The notes beneath the pieces are model-generated. The model worked only from the letters and a program-made list of their open reading frames with translations, was not told where the DNA came from and did not search any database. Source: Zea mays (taxonomy: Eukaryota > Streptophyta > Magnoliopsida > Poales > Poaceae). Taken from it: a stretch of 64,000 bases of DNA. Positions 43,878 to 56,268 of this stretch are shown one piece after another; position 1 is the stretch's first letter, and every line of letters begins with the position of its first letter. The stretch covers positions 11,036,850 through 11,100,849 of the forward strand of contig NC_050102.1 of NCBI RefSeq assembly GCF_902167145.1. The letters are read 5' to 3'. A program made the translations under genes and the position numbers.

Positions 43878-45945
43878 TGTCACACCCGGGCTTTAAGGAA
43901 CAAAGTCGGGTGCATCTCATACATGCGCCAAAGCAGACAACATATATAATAACAGAGTGTATAGAGATAAATGTCACAGTAAAATCAGAGTACTTATTAC
44001 ATAGCGGAAGTCTTACAAAAATAAAATATGAATATCGCGGGAACTAAAATTTATCCTTGGCGCCAGAAAGCTGACTGGGAGATGCCACCTAGATCAAGTC
44101 GAAAGCCTCAGTGTTAGGCGGCTCCTCTTCGACCACCTGTTCTTCTCCTGTGGGGGAGGGTGAGACAGCAAGAGTGAGCTCACACATGTTCATCGCTCAA
44201 CAAGTTGTGGGGAATAATGTGGCATGAACTCACCAAATGTGGGAGTTCATGAAGTGTAAGGCTGATCAATGAAATAAAGGTTGAAGCTGAGCATTGCTTT
44301 TATAAGTTGGTCAAAATTTTATTAACAGTTACTAAGTGCAAGTAAATACCAAACCTTAATAATAATAAATAAAAGTAATAATAAAATAATCCCAAATGCA
44401 ATGAAATGACAAATTAAGTTTAAGTTCCATAAATTAATCATGTGAGTGTCCGAGCCGCTCATGACCGTGAGCACGACTAGTATACCAGTTTTATACTCTG
44501 CAGAGGTTGTGCATCTTTACCCACAAGTCGTGTTACCCATTTGCCATGGAGTTGATCAGACCCCATACACCTATACCTAGGAAGCGAGGCAGGGTATCAC
44601 TACGAGGCCTTTACAAAGTTCCACTAGCTTCAGAAAACCCGCTACAGTTTATAGGAAGCTCCAGTGCAGGAATCCCTTGCCTGACCGCCATCGCAGCAAA
44701 ATCAACCCAAGGACCTCCCTACACTGACCACTCCCCTACTGCCCTTGCCCCTTTCGGGTAAGGTAGTCATCCACTAGCTTCCCTAGTTAATCAGCCAAGG
44801 GCGTCGCATTAAACCCTTGTGGTAGCACTGTTTTCCCGGGTGGTTCTCCATGTTCCCATTAACATAATGATCTTATCATGAACAGTAAATAATAAATAGA
44901 TAATAAAAAGTGTAATCATGAGTAATAAATATCTCTATACCCAAAACCACATAGAGCAATAGCATGTACTACCCAAAAAATTAGTAGTAAAACCAGTGGT
45001 GAAACAAGGTATAAAGATAGTCAAAATCTAGGGTAACCTATTGGGTCCCATCAAAATTAACCTATGCAGATCATTATGAATAATAAGAACATGAATGGGT
45101 AAAAGGAAGTGATCAAGGGCACAAATTGCCTTCAACGAGCTCCTGCTCAGCAGTCTCTACCAGCTGAACCTCAGAATCCTTTGTAGCTTGCTCGTCTACT
45201 CGCATCAACACAATACATACATAGTATAGCAAAAATTAACATCACACCAAGCATGTAAACAAAATATACAATAATAATCTAGACATTAAAATAGGATCAT
45301 AGGAACTAGAACTATTAATTTTGGAGTTATAGATTTTAAGTTATGAATTTTCCAAGGTTTTACGTATTTAATACAAGATTAAGTGATAGATAAATTTTAA
45401 TGTGTTTTTCATGCCAAAACAGAGGCACAAATGGTTAGACAATAATATTACAAAAATTTAGAAACTGGAATGGACCAATTTGGAGTTCATATGAATTTTC
45501 TACAATTTAAACAAGTTTATGCATTTAAATATGTACTAAAAACTATTTTCTAAATGATTTTCCTGGTTTTATTAATTATCTGGACTGGGCGTCATTTTCT
45601 GGTAAGCGCAGGGGCCAATCAATAAAAATCCCTAGATACAGAGGGCCCCCGCGCAGGATGGCGGGTTTATTTCCCCATTACCCGAGGGCTCTTTTGCAAC
45701 TATCCTAGACTGAAGGGGTACATGGAAATGTAGACCGTTAGATCATCACGCAATGGCTGGGATTAGAAGTCCGATTAGAACGAACCGGTATTAATTTTGG
45801 ACCCATGGATTCCAATCCAACGGTGGCTATTCTATGAAGCGGGATCGGATCTAGACCGTCCGATCCCATCCAACGATCCACAATCAATATCCGAAAGGTT
45901 ATCCCGCGTTCAATCCAGACCGCGCGATGGTTATCGGACGGTGTC
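43878..45945 (-). repeat. Element K: 5' LTR, cut by element F
   Basis: 2068 bp corresponding to 36067-38133, ending at GTGTC (45941-45945) where F begins. In the intact left LTR the same place reads GTGCC. The remaining 1.2 kb of this LTR would lie beyond the right end of the window, outside the F/D/G/H/E stack. Confidence 0.88.
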
Positions 45946-46184
45946 TGTAGGAAACGGGTGACACCTAAGAGGAGGGTGAATTAGGACTTCTAAAACTTTT
46001 ACTAAACTAGGCCACAAATAAATCCCTAGAGCAAAACCTATGCAAATAATCAAACTAGAATGTGCAAACTAGGTTTTGTCTAAGTGTTGCTATATCTACC
46101 GCAATGGCTAAGTTTCAATCTAGACTAAATAAGTATGAATACAAGATTGAAACTTAAATGCTTAATATAAATGCGAAAACATAA
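45946..46184 (-). repeat. Element F: LTR, first part (family of element C)
   Basis: Begins TGTAGGAAACGGGTGACACC, the reverse complement of the end of the C LTR, and follows that LTR backwards for 239 bp to the D insertion. The last five bases CATAA (46180-46184) are the left target duplication of D. F continues at 54444. Confidence 0.85.
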
Positions 46185-48159
46185 TGAAAGTTCCCTTTGC
46201 CCGGGAACAGGATCTGGATGTCGCCTAGAGGGGGGAGGTGAATAGGCGAATAAAAATTATCACTTTTAAAAACTTTAGATCTTACTCTACTCGAAGACCA
46301 GATCGCAGTGGAATGAAAGACCCATCGAGTAGGTTGCAGTGGAATAGAAGATCCTGTCTCAAAGTGCCCTGCACTTCAAATATAACTTGTACAACAAATA
46401 AGTATTGAAGTGCAGATATAAAGAGTAGATACGACAGAGAGACAGCACACAATACAGAGCGAAGCACATAGACATAGGAATTTATCCCGAGGTTCGGCCA
46501 AGCCTGAAATGCTTGCCTAGTCCTCATTGGAGTTAGCCACACTTGAGCTTGGAGTCTATTTCAACTCCTTCCTCCGTTTGCTCAGATCTGTCAGTATGAC
46601 AGATAGAGCCTTCCACTATGTCGAGTTGGGTTACAACAAAGCCGCGACTGCTTACAATCTTCTTGATAGCACTCCGGCAGAGTAACAATATGCTCAAGAC
46701 CTTGCTCTAGCTCTTAGCAGCACTTCTCCACTCTCTAAAGGCTTATAGCTTTGCCTTCTACACAAACTAGAGAAATTCACACAAGAGGGAGAGTGAGAAT
46801 TGATCCGAGTGATGTATGCTATTGTTGGCTGCACTTGTGTTCTTGTTTGAGGCGCCTAGGGGTCCCTTTTATAGGCCTAAGGGGCCTAGGGGCCATTGGA
46901 AGCAATCCAGGAAGGCAATTTTTGCCTTCTGTCGGGTGGCGCACCGGACAGTCCGGTGCACCACCGGACATCCACTGTTCACTGTCCGGTGCGGATATCC
47001 TTCCTAAATTGGCGCAGTCGACCGTTGCATACTTGGAGCCGTTGGCGCACCGGACACTGTCCGGTGCACACCGGACAGTCCGGTGCCCCCATCAGACCAT
47101 TGGCTCGGCCACGCGTCACGCGCGGATTGCGTGGCCGACTGTTGGCTCACCGGACAGTCCGGTGCACCACCGGACAGTCCGGTGAATTTTAGTCGTACGC
47201 CGCCGACGAATTCCCGAGAGCGGTCAGTTGACAGACGCCAGCCTGGCGCACTAGACACTGTCCGGTGCACCATCGGACACTGTCCGGTGCACCACCGGAC
47301 AGTCCGGTGTACCCAGACTGCGCAGAGTCTTGGCTGCTCCAGCCAAGTCTTTTTCCTTTTGTATTTTCTCTTCTTTTCTTCTTCTTTCTGTTTCCAACAC
47401 TTAGACAAATATGTTAGTACACAAAAACCAATGTACTGAGTCTAGAAACATACCTTCTCTTTGATTTTCACTTCTTTAGCATTTGGCATAACTGAGATTG
47501 ATGTTGGACTCATAAGTCATCAAGTCAGCTTGACTTGATCTAGATTGTCGTTTCTGAGCTCCAACATCCTGAAAAGGTCACATAGAATATTTCCAAACAT
47601 AGGAACAACCCAAACTAAAGGTCAAGGTGCACTTAGCTCTTTTGGGCTACTTCCGGTTCTGATTTTTACATTTGTTCTCCTTCCAGTGACCTTGTTCCCT
47701 TTTGAGCTTGGTCTTGAGCCTTATGACTTACACCACATAATTGTAGATGTTACCTCATTGGTTGTAAGTCATGTCGTTATGTAGTGTTCCTTGATGCACC
47801 ATAACTCTTCTTAACTCGATCAACCCTGATTCCGCAAGTCTCCTTCTTCACCCCTAGCTTTGGGTTCCTGGTCTCCTTGACTTTCTCCAGTGCACTCGGT
47901 ACCTCGAAGTTCTTCTTGCTTCCATCCTTGGTTCGATCAGTTGTCTCCAAGTTATGCACATCAAGTCTCACTTAAGCATTGTCCACCTTTCCTATGATGT
48001 CCATTATCTATAGATAATTCCGTCTTTAGACCATCACACCTGTTTACTTTTGTTGAACCCTGTTAGCTTTGCATTCAGCACCTGTTCAACACTTAACACA
48101 TTTGTTAGTCCTTTAATTGGGTTGTCATCCAAACACCAAAACCTGCAAGAGAGCTTTCA
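46185..48159 (-). repeat. Element D: 3' LTR (left copy)
   Basis: 1975 bp. Minus-strand TATA box TATAAAAGG at about 46866-46875. A dense cluster of CACCGGACAGTCCGGTG-type palindromes lies at 46940-47310, upstream of the TATA box in element sense. Frames of 60-140 codons across the cluster are palindrome artefacts. Confidence 0.9.
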
Positions 48160-50711
48160 ATCTCCCCCTTTTTGGTGATTGATGGCAACACAATTAAAGC
48201 TTACATAGGAATAAGATTTAAAGCACAAATTTCGAATTCTAAGTTTATAGAATGCTCCCCCTAAATATGTGCTTACATCAAAATCTTAAATTTGGCCTTA
48301 TATGCCAAATTGCACATACTTAGGCTAATTCGAAGCATTACTACACCTTAGCACATGTGGGATGCATTGTGTCACTAATTAAACTGTGATGCGTATGACA
48401 CATAGATGCACAGAATCAGAGTTAAACACCAATTGAATATTTATACCACAGAAATATCAACCTACCACTTTTCACCATTAAGATACCAAATTAAAACAAT
48501 TTTAAAGCACCAGAACCACATGAATATCAATTACAGAATAGATGCCAATTGATTCATGTCAACGGAAGCACTAGTTTTGCATCATCACCATATAATACAA
48601 CACACAGAATCATATGATAAGAATTATCAACAACACAAACTAACACATCCTTCCTTAAGATCAAAGGAACTCAAACTATATAATACAACACACCGAATCA
48701 TATGATAAGAATTATCAACAACACAAACTAACACATCCTTCCTTAAGATCAAAGGAACTCAAACTAACACATCCTTCCTTAAGATCAAAGGAACTCAAAG
48801 AAACCTAAGCACAACATATTCCTTCATTAAGATCAAAGGAACTCAAGGAAACATATTCCTTCATTAAGACCAAAGGAACTCAAGGAAACCTAAGCTTTAA
48901 TGCATAAAATTCTCCCCCTTTGACATCAAGCACCAAAACCACATTCAAGCAAGAGCATAGGATGATGTCAAGGGACAGCAGGTTATTAAGCAGGTAAAAT
49001 ACAACACACAAACATTGCTCCCCCTTACTCAGTAGACATATGCAACCCAAGTATTGGAGGAAAATTTAGGTACAAATACGCAAAATATCAACACTTCCTT
49101 TTGTACCTTTACCCTGTTGTGGTGTACTTTCCATCTTGTAGGTTTAATCTCTCGGGAGCTTCTCCACACTTGTGCCTGATCCTTTATCCTAACCTTTTCT
49201 TGTTGCTAAGACACCAAGCTTAGAGCAAATTATAGTATTGTGGCACAAGATGAAGCTTCTATTCTAGTGATTACCAGAAGATATCAATTGAAGCAAACTA
49301 CCACGACTACCAATTGAAAAATCATTATTGTCATAGTTCCATGATATTTAAAGATAAGCATCTAGTGTCACCAAATATTATGAGAAATCTAAAAATATGC
49401 AATTACTCACAACTTAAGATACCAAATACTTGACTTACGGAGGTACCCAAGTCCTAATTGCTCCATTTCTTCCTCATCTTCCCTTTTCCACCTTGAGACT
49501 ATACAAGATCACTCAAGAAACAATTAGTCTCAAAAGACACAAGTTATGTGTACTCCTCCTACAGTTGTGCATCAAGTATTTTAATGACTTGCCCTTTGCA
49601 CATTCTAGCTTCCTCAGAACTACAGGGGATCACAACATATCTTGGTCAAGGCATACTCTTATCAACTTCATCACAAAGAGATACCAATTGAATAGTTGAC
49701 TTAAAACAACAATGCATGCCTCAAGGAGTATAACATTTTGCAAGCAACTTAGGCATGCTTCATACATGATAATCATTGCACAACATATACCAATTAAAAA
49801 CGTCAAGATAAAGCGCAATGTCTAAGTACACCATGATTAAGAAGATTCCTTAGGTACACCAAAAGAAACAACATTTTAAAGTAAGGAGCACATAAGCCAA
49901 GATACTACCAATTCAGAGGCAAGAACATAGCTGTGATTACACTCAATGGAACTTCAAGATATGAGATTGCATAGTTCCTTTCTCCATACCTTTGCCTTTT
50001 TACCTGAATACCATGAGAGCACCAGTTGTCACCAATTAGGTGCTCCTTTTGCTTATGTACCTCACAACTCAAGAAGGTGCATTAGTGGCACAACATGGAT
50101 TTGGTATACACACAGGACCATAATAGGGTAATTATTTGAACATGGACTAAACAAGATGTCATGCTTGCACACATAGGTTACTCATTAAACACCATATAGC
50201 ATGACTTACAAAAAGATGCAGGTTTATCCATGAACACATAAAGAGTTAATCATGGTAAATATATCAAATGATAAGCTACTCATTGAATGATTCAAGAGAT
50301 ATAACACACAATCATGATTAAGCAGGCATCAATGTGATCTTTGAAGTCATGAATCAATGATCAAAAAGTATTCAACAAGAGCAAATCCAAAAGCATAACT
50401 ACTCCGAGGACAGATACAACAATCAAACTTCAGAGCAATACTGATTTGCAATAATGTACTTAAAATACACGGGTACCGTCCTTTGGAGAGTACGTTGCAT
50501 ATTCTCATCAAGGTCCTTTGCTTGATTCACCAATAATGATCAAAGACCTCTACAACTAATTTTATTCAAGATGAACATGGGATTAGTATTACACAATAAT
50601 TCAACCTTGGGTCAATAAATAGACAGTAGAATTGACAACTTAAGCATAGAGTTTGAATCAACCATCTTAAGCTCTCCCATGGTCTCCAGTCCATTTCGAG
50701 GCACCTGTGGT
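48160..50711 (-). other. Element D non-coding interior with polypurine tract, purine motifs and direct repeats
   Basis: The polypurine tract (48160-48180, CTCCCCCTTTTTGG on the plus strand) adjoins the LTR. Similar motifs recur at about 48255, 48911 and 49018, the multiple-tract pattern of Sireviruses. An 84-bp direct duplication lies at about 48590-48757, followed by four to five copies of AAGATCAAAGGAACTCAA with TCCTTC spacers to 48890. No protein-coding frame over 2.5 kb, where pol would be expected. Confidence 0.7.
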
Positions 50712-52433
50712 CTAGTTGGTACAGTTTGGTACCCATCTCGGGATGGGTCCATAACGATCATCCAAAATGTCCTTTGGTACCCAAATAGCAATTGTGCTAG
50801 TTCTAGGTGATCTTATTACTGATCTAGCACAAGTGTATGGTTTGGGTCTCCTAAGCAAATAAGATTGAGACAAATTTACTTGCTTAGGAACCTTACCTTT
50901 ATTACATACCTTGGATAGATGACCCTGCTCACCACACTTGTAGCAAAAACATCGCTTAACCTGACATGATGCTTGCTATTTGTCTTCTTTCTTGGTGGGG
51001 ATCATCCCGGAGAGTGCACGTGCTTGATTTATCATTAGTGGACAAGAAGTGATCGTATGGTTCTTGTCATTGCATCCGAAGCATCTCCTTATCCCTTTTT
51101 CCAAGCTCATGTTGATTTCTTCACTTATTGCTTTAGGAACATCTTTCTCAAGGAGTTTGACCCTTACTGCGGTTTCTCCTTCCTCAAGCTTCTTCACCAC
51201 GTGTTCGTAGATATCTTGAGGAAGTCGAGCAAGGCGTCTTCTCCTTAATTGTCTTTGTTTCTTGTTTCCAAGCAATTTCCTTTTTGACCCTACAACTTGT
51301 TGCTCATTCAAACATTCGCTTCCTTTTGAGCAACAGGGGTTAGCACATGGTGATATATTATCCAAATGTGCACTTGTGCAAGAATGAGGTTCACATGAAT
51401 TTAAGTTTGTAATTACAACCTCATGAGCAACATCAAGCATGATATGGTCATCAACTAGTTTACTATGAGAATATGACAACATATCACACTTTTCACCTAG
51501 AGCAAGTTTTTCTAAATTTATCATTTCTACTTGACTCCTAAGCATAGAATTTTCAGTTTTAAGTTAAGCAACATTAGATAATACATCATGATTATTTCTT
51601 TGCTCAATTAGAACAGATTCATACCGTTGGACCAAATTCCCATGAGAGTACTTTAGCTCCTCATGTTCTTTGGTCATCTTCTCTAGGCTGTCGTTGGTTT
51701 TAATGAGAGTCTCCTCTAGCCTGAGAAGCGTTTCGCCTTGTTCCTTGTTCCTTCTCAACAGCTTAACCAAGAGCGCTTTGTCTTCTTTGTTGAGATGAGT
51801 GTAGAAACGGCGAATCTCCTCTTCTTCCACATCGTCGGTCTCATTTTCCCTGTCATTAATATCAGTGGAAGTAATACAGGAAAATGTACCTTGTGGTGAT
51901 GAAGATTCATCCTCGCTATCATCCTCATACTCCTCATCATTGCTTTCGTCTCCACTATCATTGTTAGTAATAAGACATTTATAACTAGTGGAAGACGAAC
52001 CTTTTGATGAGGTAGATTCATCGTTTGGTTGCCATCGTTTTTGTACTTCTCCCTTGGACAAGTTAGTATCATAGGCAATAGAGGGTGCAGAAGCAGTGCA
52101 TATGGACTTAAAAAATTTCAACTTAATTTTAGTCCATAGATCATGAGCATTAACAAATAAATCATTATCACTACTCATGATGGCAAAATAGGCACCTCTA
52201 GAAAGAGACTCAACTAAGATGTTGCAAGCATGGTGATTAAGAGATAGACATCTTAGTTCATCATTAGAAGGATTTTGACTAATATTAGAGGGAAACATAC
52301 TTCTACTAAAGATCTGTCTCAAATCAGGATCAATATGCATGAAAGCATTATAAATAGAGACAAACCAAGATTTATAATAAGAACCATCGCCTAGGAGAAG
52401 TTCTAGAGTTACCTATTGTGACGACATCGTCAT
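50712..52433 (-). pseudogene. gag: Element D gag, nearly full length with in-frame stops
   Basis: Read on the minus strand from ATG 52433 (18 bp after the primer-binding region) to the stop at 50712, all in one frame of about 573 codons. In-frame stops lie at about 52413, at 51564-51566 and at 50976-50978. Parts in order: a short N-terminal gag region (LWTKIKLKFF), an acidic Ser/Asp/Glu stretch (about 52010-51850), a coiled coil (51800-51480), a Cys/Ser-rich segment, a basic NKKQRQLRRRRL patch, and two zinc knuckles. The knuckles are CFGCNDKNHTITSC (about 51084-51043) and CYKCGEQGHLSKVC (about 50945-50904). Two IWVPK/RWVPN-type repeats close it. Two knuckles and this tail are Sirevirus-like. 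Three point stops in an otherwise clean frame suggest recent inactivation. Confidence 0.8.
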
Positions 52434-52468
52434 CTCTGGACGGCTAAGCCCACACCGGAGAGGCCTAG

Positions 52469-52480
52469 CTCTGATACCAA
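52469..52480 (-). other. Element D: primer-binding site
   Basis: GCTCTGATACCA on the plus strand, i.e. TGGTATCAGAGC on the coding strand, one base after the 5' LTR. It is complementary to the 3' end of initiator Met tRNA, the usual copia primer. Confidence 0.9.
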
Positions 52481-52481
52481 T

Positions 52482-54443
52482 TGAAAGTTCCCTTTGCCCG
52501 GGAACAGGATCTGGATGTCGCCTAGAGGGGGGTGAATAGGCGAATAAAAATTATCACTTTTTAAAACTTTAGATCTTACTCTACTCGAAGACCAGATCGC
52601 AGTGGAATGAAAGACCCTTCGAGTAGGTTGCAGCGGAATAGATCCTGTCTCAAAGTGCCCTGCACTTCAAATATAACTTGTACAACAAATAAGTATTGAA
52701 GTGCAGATATAAAGAGTAGATACGACAGAGAGACAGCACACAATACAGAGCGAAGCACATAGACACAGGAATTTATCTCGAGGTTTGGCCAAGCCTGAAA
52801 TGCTTGCCTAGTCCTCGTTGGAGTTAGCCACACCTGGGCTTGGAGTCTATTTCAACTCCTTCCTCCGTTTGCTCAGATTTTTCAGTATGACATATAGAGC
52901 CTTTCACTATGTCGAGTTGGGTTACAACAAAGCCGCGACTGCTTACAATCTTCTTGACAGCACTCCGACAGAGTAACAATATGCTCAAGACCTTGCTCTA
53001 GCTCTTAGCAGCACTTCTCCACTCTCTAAAGGCTTATAGCTTTGCCTTCTACACAAACTAGAGAGATTCACACAAGAGGGAGAGTGAGAATTGATCCGAG
53101 TGATGTATGCTATTGTTGGCTGCACTTGTGTTCTTGTTTGAGGCGCCTAGGGGTCCCTTTTATAGGCCCAAGGGGCCTAGGGGCCGTTGGAAGAAATCCA
53201 GGAAGGTAATTTTTGCCTTCTGTCGGGTGGCGCACCGGACAGTTCGGTGCACCACCGGACATCCACTGTTCACTTTCCGGTGTGGATCTCCTTCCTAAAT
53301 TGGCGCAGTCGATCGTTGCAGACTTGGAGCCATTGGCGCGCCGGACACTATCCAGTGCACACCGGATAGTCCGGTGCCCCCATCAGACCGTTGGCTCGGC
53401 CACGCGTCACGCGCGGATTGCGCGGCCGACCATTGACGCGGTCGACCGTTGGCTCACCAGACAGTCCGGTGCACCACCGGACAGTCCGGTGAATTTTAGC
53501 CGTACGCCGCCGACGAATTCTCGAGAGTGGCCAATTGACAGACGCCAGCCTGGCGCACCGGACACTGTCCGGTGCACCATCGGACAGTCCGGTGTACCCA
53601 GACTGCGCAGAGTCTTGGCTGCTCCAGCCAAGTCTTTTTCCTTTTGTATTTTCTCTTCTTTTCTTCTTCTTTCTGTTTCTAACACTTAGACAAATATGTT
53701 AGTACACAAAAACCAATGTACTAAGTCTAGAAACATACCTTCTCTTTGATTTTCACTTCTTTAGCATTTGGCATAACTGAGATTGATGTTGGACTCATAA
53801 GTCATCAAGTCAGCTTGACTTGACCTAGATTGTTGTTTCTGAGCTCCAACATCCTGAAAAGGTCACATAGAATATTTCCAAACATAGGAACAACCGAAAC
53901 TAAAGGTCAAGGTGCACTTAGCTCTTTTGGGCTGCTTTCGGTTCTGATTTTGACATTTGTTCTCCTTCCAGTGACCTTGTTCCCTTTTGAGCTTGGTCTT
54001 GAGCCTTATGACTTACACCACATAATTGTAGATGTACCTCATTGGTTGTAAGTCATGTCGTTATGTAGTGTTCCTTGATGCAGCATAACTCTTCTTAACT
54101 CGATCAACCCTGATTCCGCAAGTCTCCTTCTTCACCCCTGGCTTTGGGTTCCTGGTCTCCTTGACTTTCTCCCGTGCACTCGGTACCTTGAAGCTCTTCT
54201 TGCTTCCATCCTTGGTTCGATTAGTTGTCTCCAAGTTATGCACATCAAGTCTCACTTAAGCATTGTCCACCTTTCCTATGATGTCCATTATCTATAGATA
54301 ATTCGGTCTTTAGACCATCACACCTGTTTACTTGTGTTGAACCCTGTTAGCTTTGCATTCAGCACCTGTTCAACACTTAACACATTTGTTAGTCCTTTAA
54401 TTGGGTTGTCATCCAAACACTAAAACCCACAAGAGAGCTTTCA
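52482..54443 (-). repeat. Element D: 5' LTR (right copy)
   Basis: 1962-bp copy of 46185-48159 with scattered differences: a shorter palindrome cluster (53230-53600), loss of AGGTGA near 52530, and an inserted GACGCGGTCGACC near 53435. TATA box on the minus strand at about 53155-53165. Confidence 0.9.
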
Positions 54444-54902
54444 CTTAAAGAGCAAAGTAGAGAAGCAAACTCTCGTGGATGACTCCGGTATTTTTACCGA
54501 GGTATCCGGAACCACGCAAGGTCCCGACTAATCCTCGTTGGTGCCCCATACGCAAAGGGAAGCCCACGCGAGGGCCAAGCACCACGGTCGAGTAACTCCG
54601 TAGAGAGCCGCGGGCCTTCTCCACGCGCAAGTGGTGCTCCGCTTCCGGCTCCTCTCGGACGCTCCCCACCATCTCCACTATCGAGCTTCCGGCCGAAACG
54701 CCGCGGGCCTCGTTCCCTCCGGTACACGGTGGCGGCCGTGACACAAACGCGGTTGTCACGGTCTCGCAAGACTCTCGCCCCACTCGGTACAATTACAACG
54801 GCCCACGCAAGAGCCAAGGGGTTGTGTGGTTTGTCTAAACTCACTCAACTAACTAGGATTCACCTAGAGCAAGCGCTAATGCGGTCTAACTTACCTAAGC
54901 AC
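54444..54902 (-). repeat. Element F: LTR, second part
   Basis: Starts with CTTAA (right target duplication of D) and follows the C LTR backwards from about 4770 to 4310, including its GC-rich block. It is cut at 54902 by element G; the five bases before G are AGCAC. The continuation of F lies outside the window. Confidence 0.85.
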
Positions 54903-56219
54903 TGAAAGGGAAATGTGCCCTTGGGCCATTTCTAAGTATTTTGGTGATTGAGTGCCAACACAAGTGCTTTTGTGTTAATCTATGCAAAGTGGTGAACAAA
55001 GTGCAAATCATGTCAAAAGGTATGTTTCTAGACTTAGTACATTGTTTTATGGACTAATGTATTTGTGTCTAAGTGCTGGAAACAGGAAAAATTGAATTGA
55101 AAATGAGATGGCTCTGTTCAGCCAAAGTCAGCTTGGTCTGGGTGCACCGGACTGTCCGGTGGTGCACCGGACAGTGTCCGGTGTGCCAGACTGGCTCTAG
55201 CGAACTTGCTGCTCTCGGGAGTTCGACGGCGGTGTACGGCTATAAATCACCGGACTGTCCGGTGAGCCGTTCACAGGCGAACTCGTCGCTCTCGGGAGAT
55301 GATTAACGGCGTACGGCTAAAATTCACCGGACTGTCCGGTGAGCCAACGGTCGACCGGGCCAACGGTCGGCGGCGCGATCTGCGCGGGACACGTGGCCGA
55401 GCCAACGGCTAGAAGGAGGCACCGGACTGTCCGGTGTGCACCGGACAGTGTCCGGTGCGCCAACGGCTCTCAGACTCCAACGGTCGGCTTCGCCAAATAA
55501 GGAAGGATATCTGCACCGGACAGTGTCCGGTGGTGCACCGGACTGTCCGGTGCGCCAGGCGACAGAAGGAAAGATCAGCCTTCCTGGATTGCTCTCAACG
55601 GCTCCTAGCTGCCTTAGGGCTATAAAAGGGACCCCTAGGCACATGGAGGAGTACATCAAGCATACTCAAAGCATTCCTAAGCACCGAGACTTCGATTCCA
55701 CGCATTTGTTTCTTCGTGATAGCATCTAGAGCTCTAGTTGAGTTGTGAACTCGTCGGGTTGTGTTGCGAGCTCTTGTTGCGACTTGTGTGCGTGTTGACA
55801 TTCTGATTTTGTGTCGTGTGTGCGTTGCTTATCCCTCCCTTACTCTGTGCTTCTTTGTGAACTTCAAGTGTAAGGGCGAGAGGCTCCAAGTTGTGGAGAT
55901 TCCTCGCGAACGGGATAAAGAAAAGCAAAGCAAAAACACCGTGGTATTCAAGTGGGTCTTTGGACCGCTTGAGAGGGGTTGATTGCAACCCTCGTCCGTT
56001 GGGACGCCACAACGTGGAGTAGGCAGGCGTTGGTCTTGGTCGAACCACGGGATAACCACCGTGCCATCTCTGTGATTGATCTCTTGTGGTTATTGTGTTT
56101 TATTGAGACTCCTCTCTAGCCACTTGGCGATTATTGTGTTAACGCTTAACCAAGTTTTTATGGCTTAAGTTTCAAGTTTTACAGGATCACCTATTCACCC
56201 CCCCCTCTAGGTGCTCTCA
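54903..56219 (+). repeat. Element G: 5' LTR
   Basis: 1317 bp, TGAAAGGGAAATG...GGTGCTCTCA. The CCGGACTGTCCGGTG palindrome cluster lies at 55145-55555, and the TATA box TATAAAAGG at 55621-55629. The end has the C-rich CACCCCCCCCTCTAGG block. H (60463-61188) is the same family in reverse. Confidence 0.9.
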
Positions 56220-56221
56220 AT

Positions 56222-56232
56222 TGGTATCAGAG
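56222..56232 (+). other. Element G: primer-binding site
   Basis: TGGTATCAGAG follows the LTR after two bases; it is complementary to the 3' end of initiator Met tRNA. Confidence 0.9.
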
Positions 56233-56268
56233 TCGTTCTCTTCACAAAGGGACTAATTGCCCGAAGAG

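Larger units (their letters stand above)
36067..45945 (-). mobile_element. Element K: Tekay/Del-like chromovirus (Ty3-gypsy) with 3.3-kb LTRs, decayed
   Basis: Minus-strand element inserted in the gag of J; its left flank is GTGGG (36062-36066). The left LTR (3' in element sense) is 36067-39361; the right LTR (5') starts at 43878 and is cut at 45945 by element F. LTRs begin TGTAATACCC and end GGGTGTGACA in element sense, which with the 3.3-kb length and a C-terminal chromodomain points to the Tekay/Del lineage. Gag, protease, RT, RNase H, integrase and chromodomain are recognisable but interrupted by several stops, at least one frameshift and a deletion between protease and RT. Confidence 0.88.
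46185..54443 (-). mobile_element. Element D: complete Sirevirus-type copia with gag only
   Basis: 8259-bp minus-strand element with TGAAAG...CTTTCA ends and flanks CATAA/CTTAA (one mismatch in the 5-bp duplication). LTRs are 46185-48159 (1975 bp) and 52482-54443 (1962 bp). The 4.3-kb interior has a primer-binding site, gag, and then 2.5 kb of non-coding sequence to the polypurine tract. Protease, integrase, RT and RNase H are absent. Because both LTRs and both ends are present, this is a whole non-autonomous element, not a truncation by the window. Confidence 0.9.

Noticed and set aside
46940..47310. Regularly spaced palindromes that could be mistaken for a CRISPR array
   Set aside because: Repeats are of variable form and spacing, spacers are not unique, there are no cas genes, and the block is part of a duplicated LTR in a plant genome.
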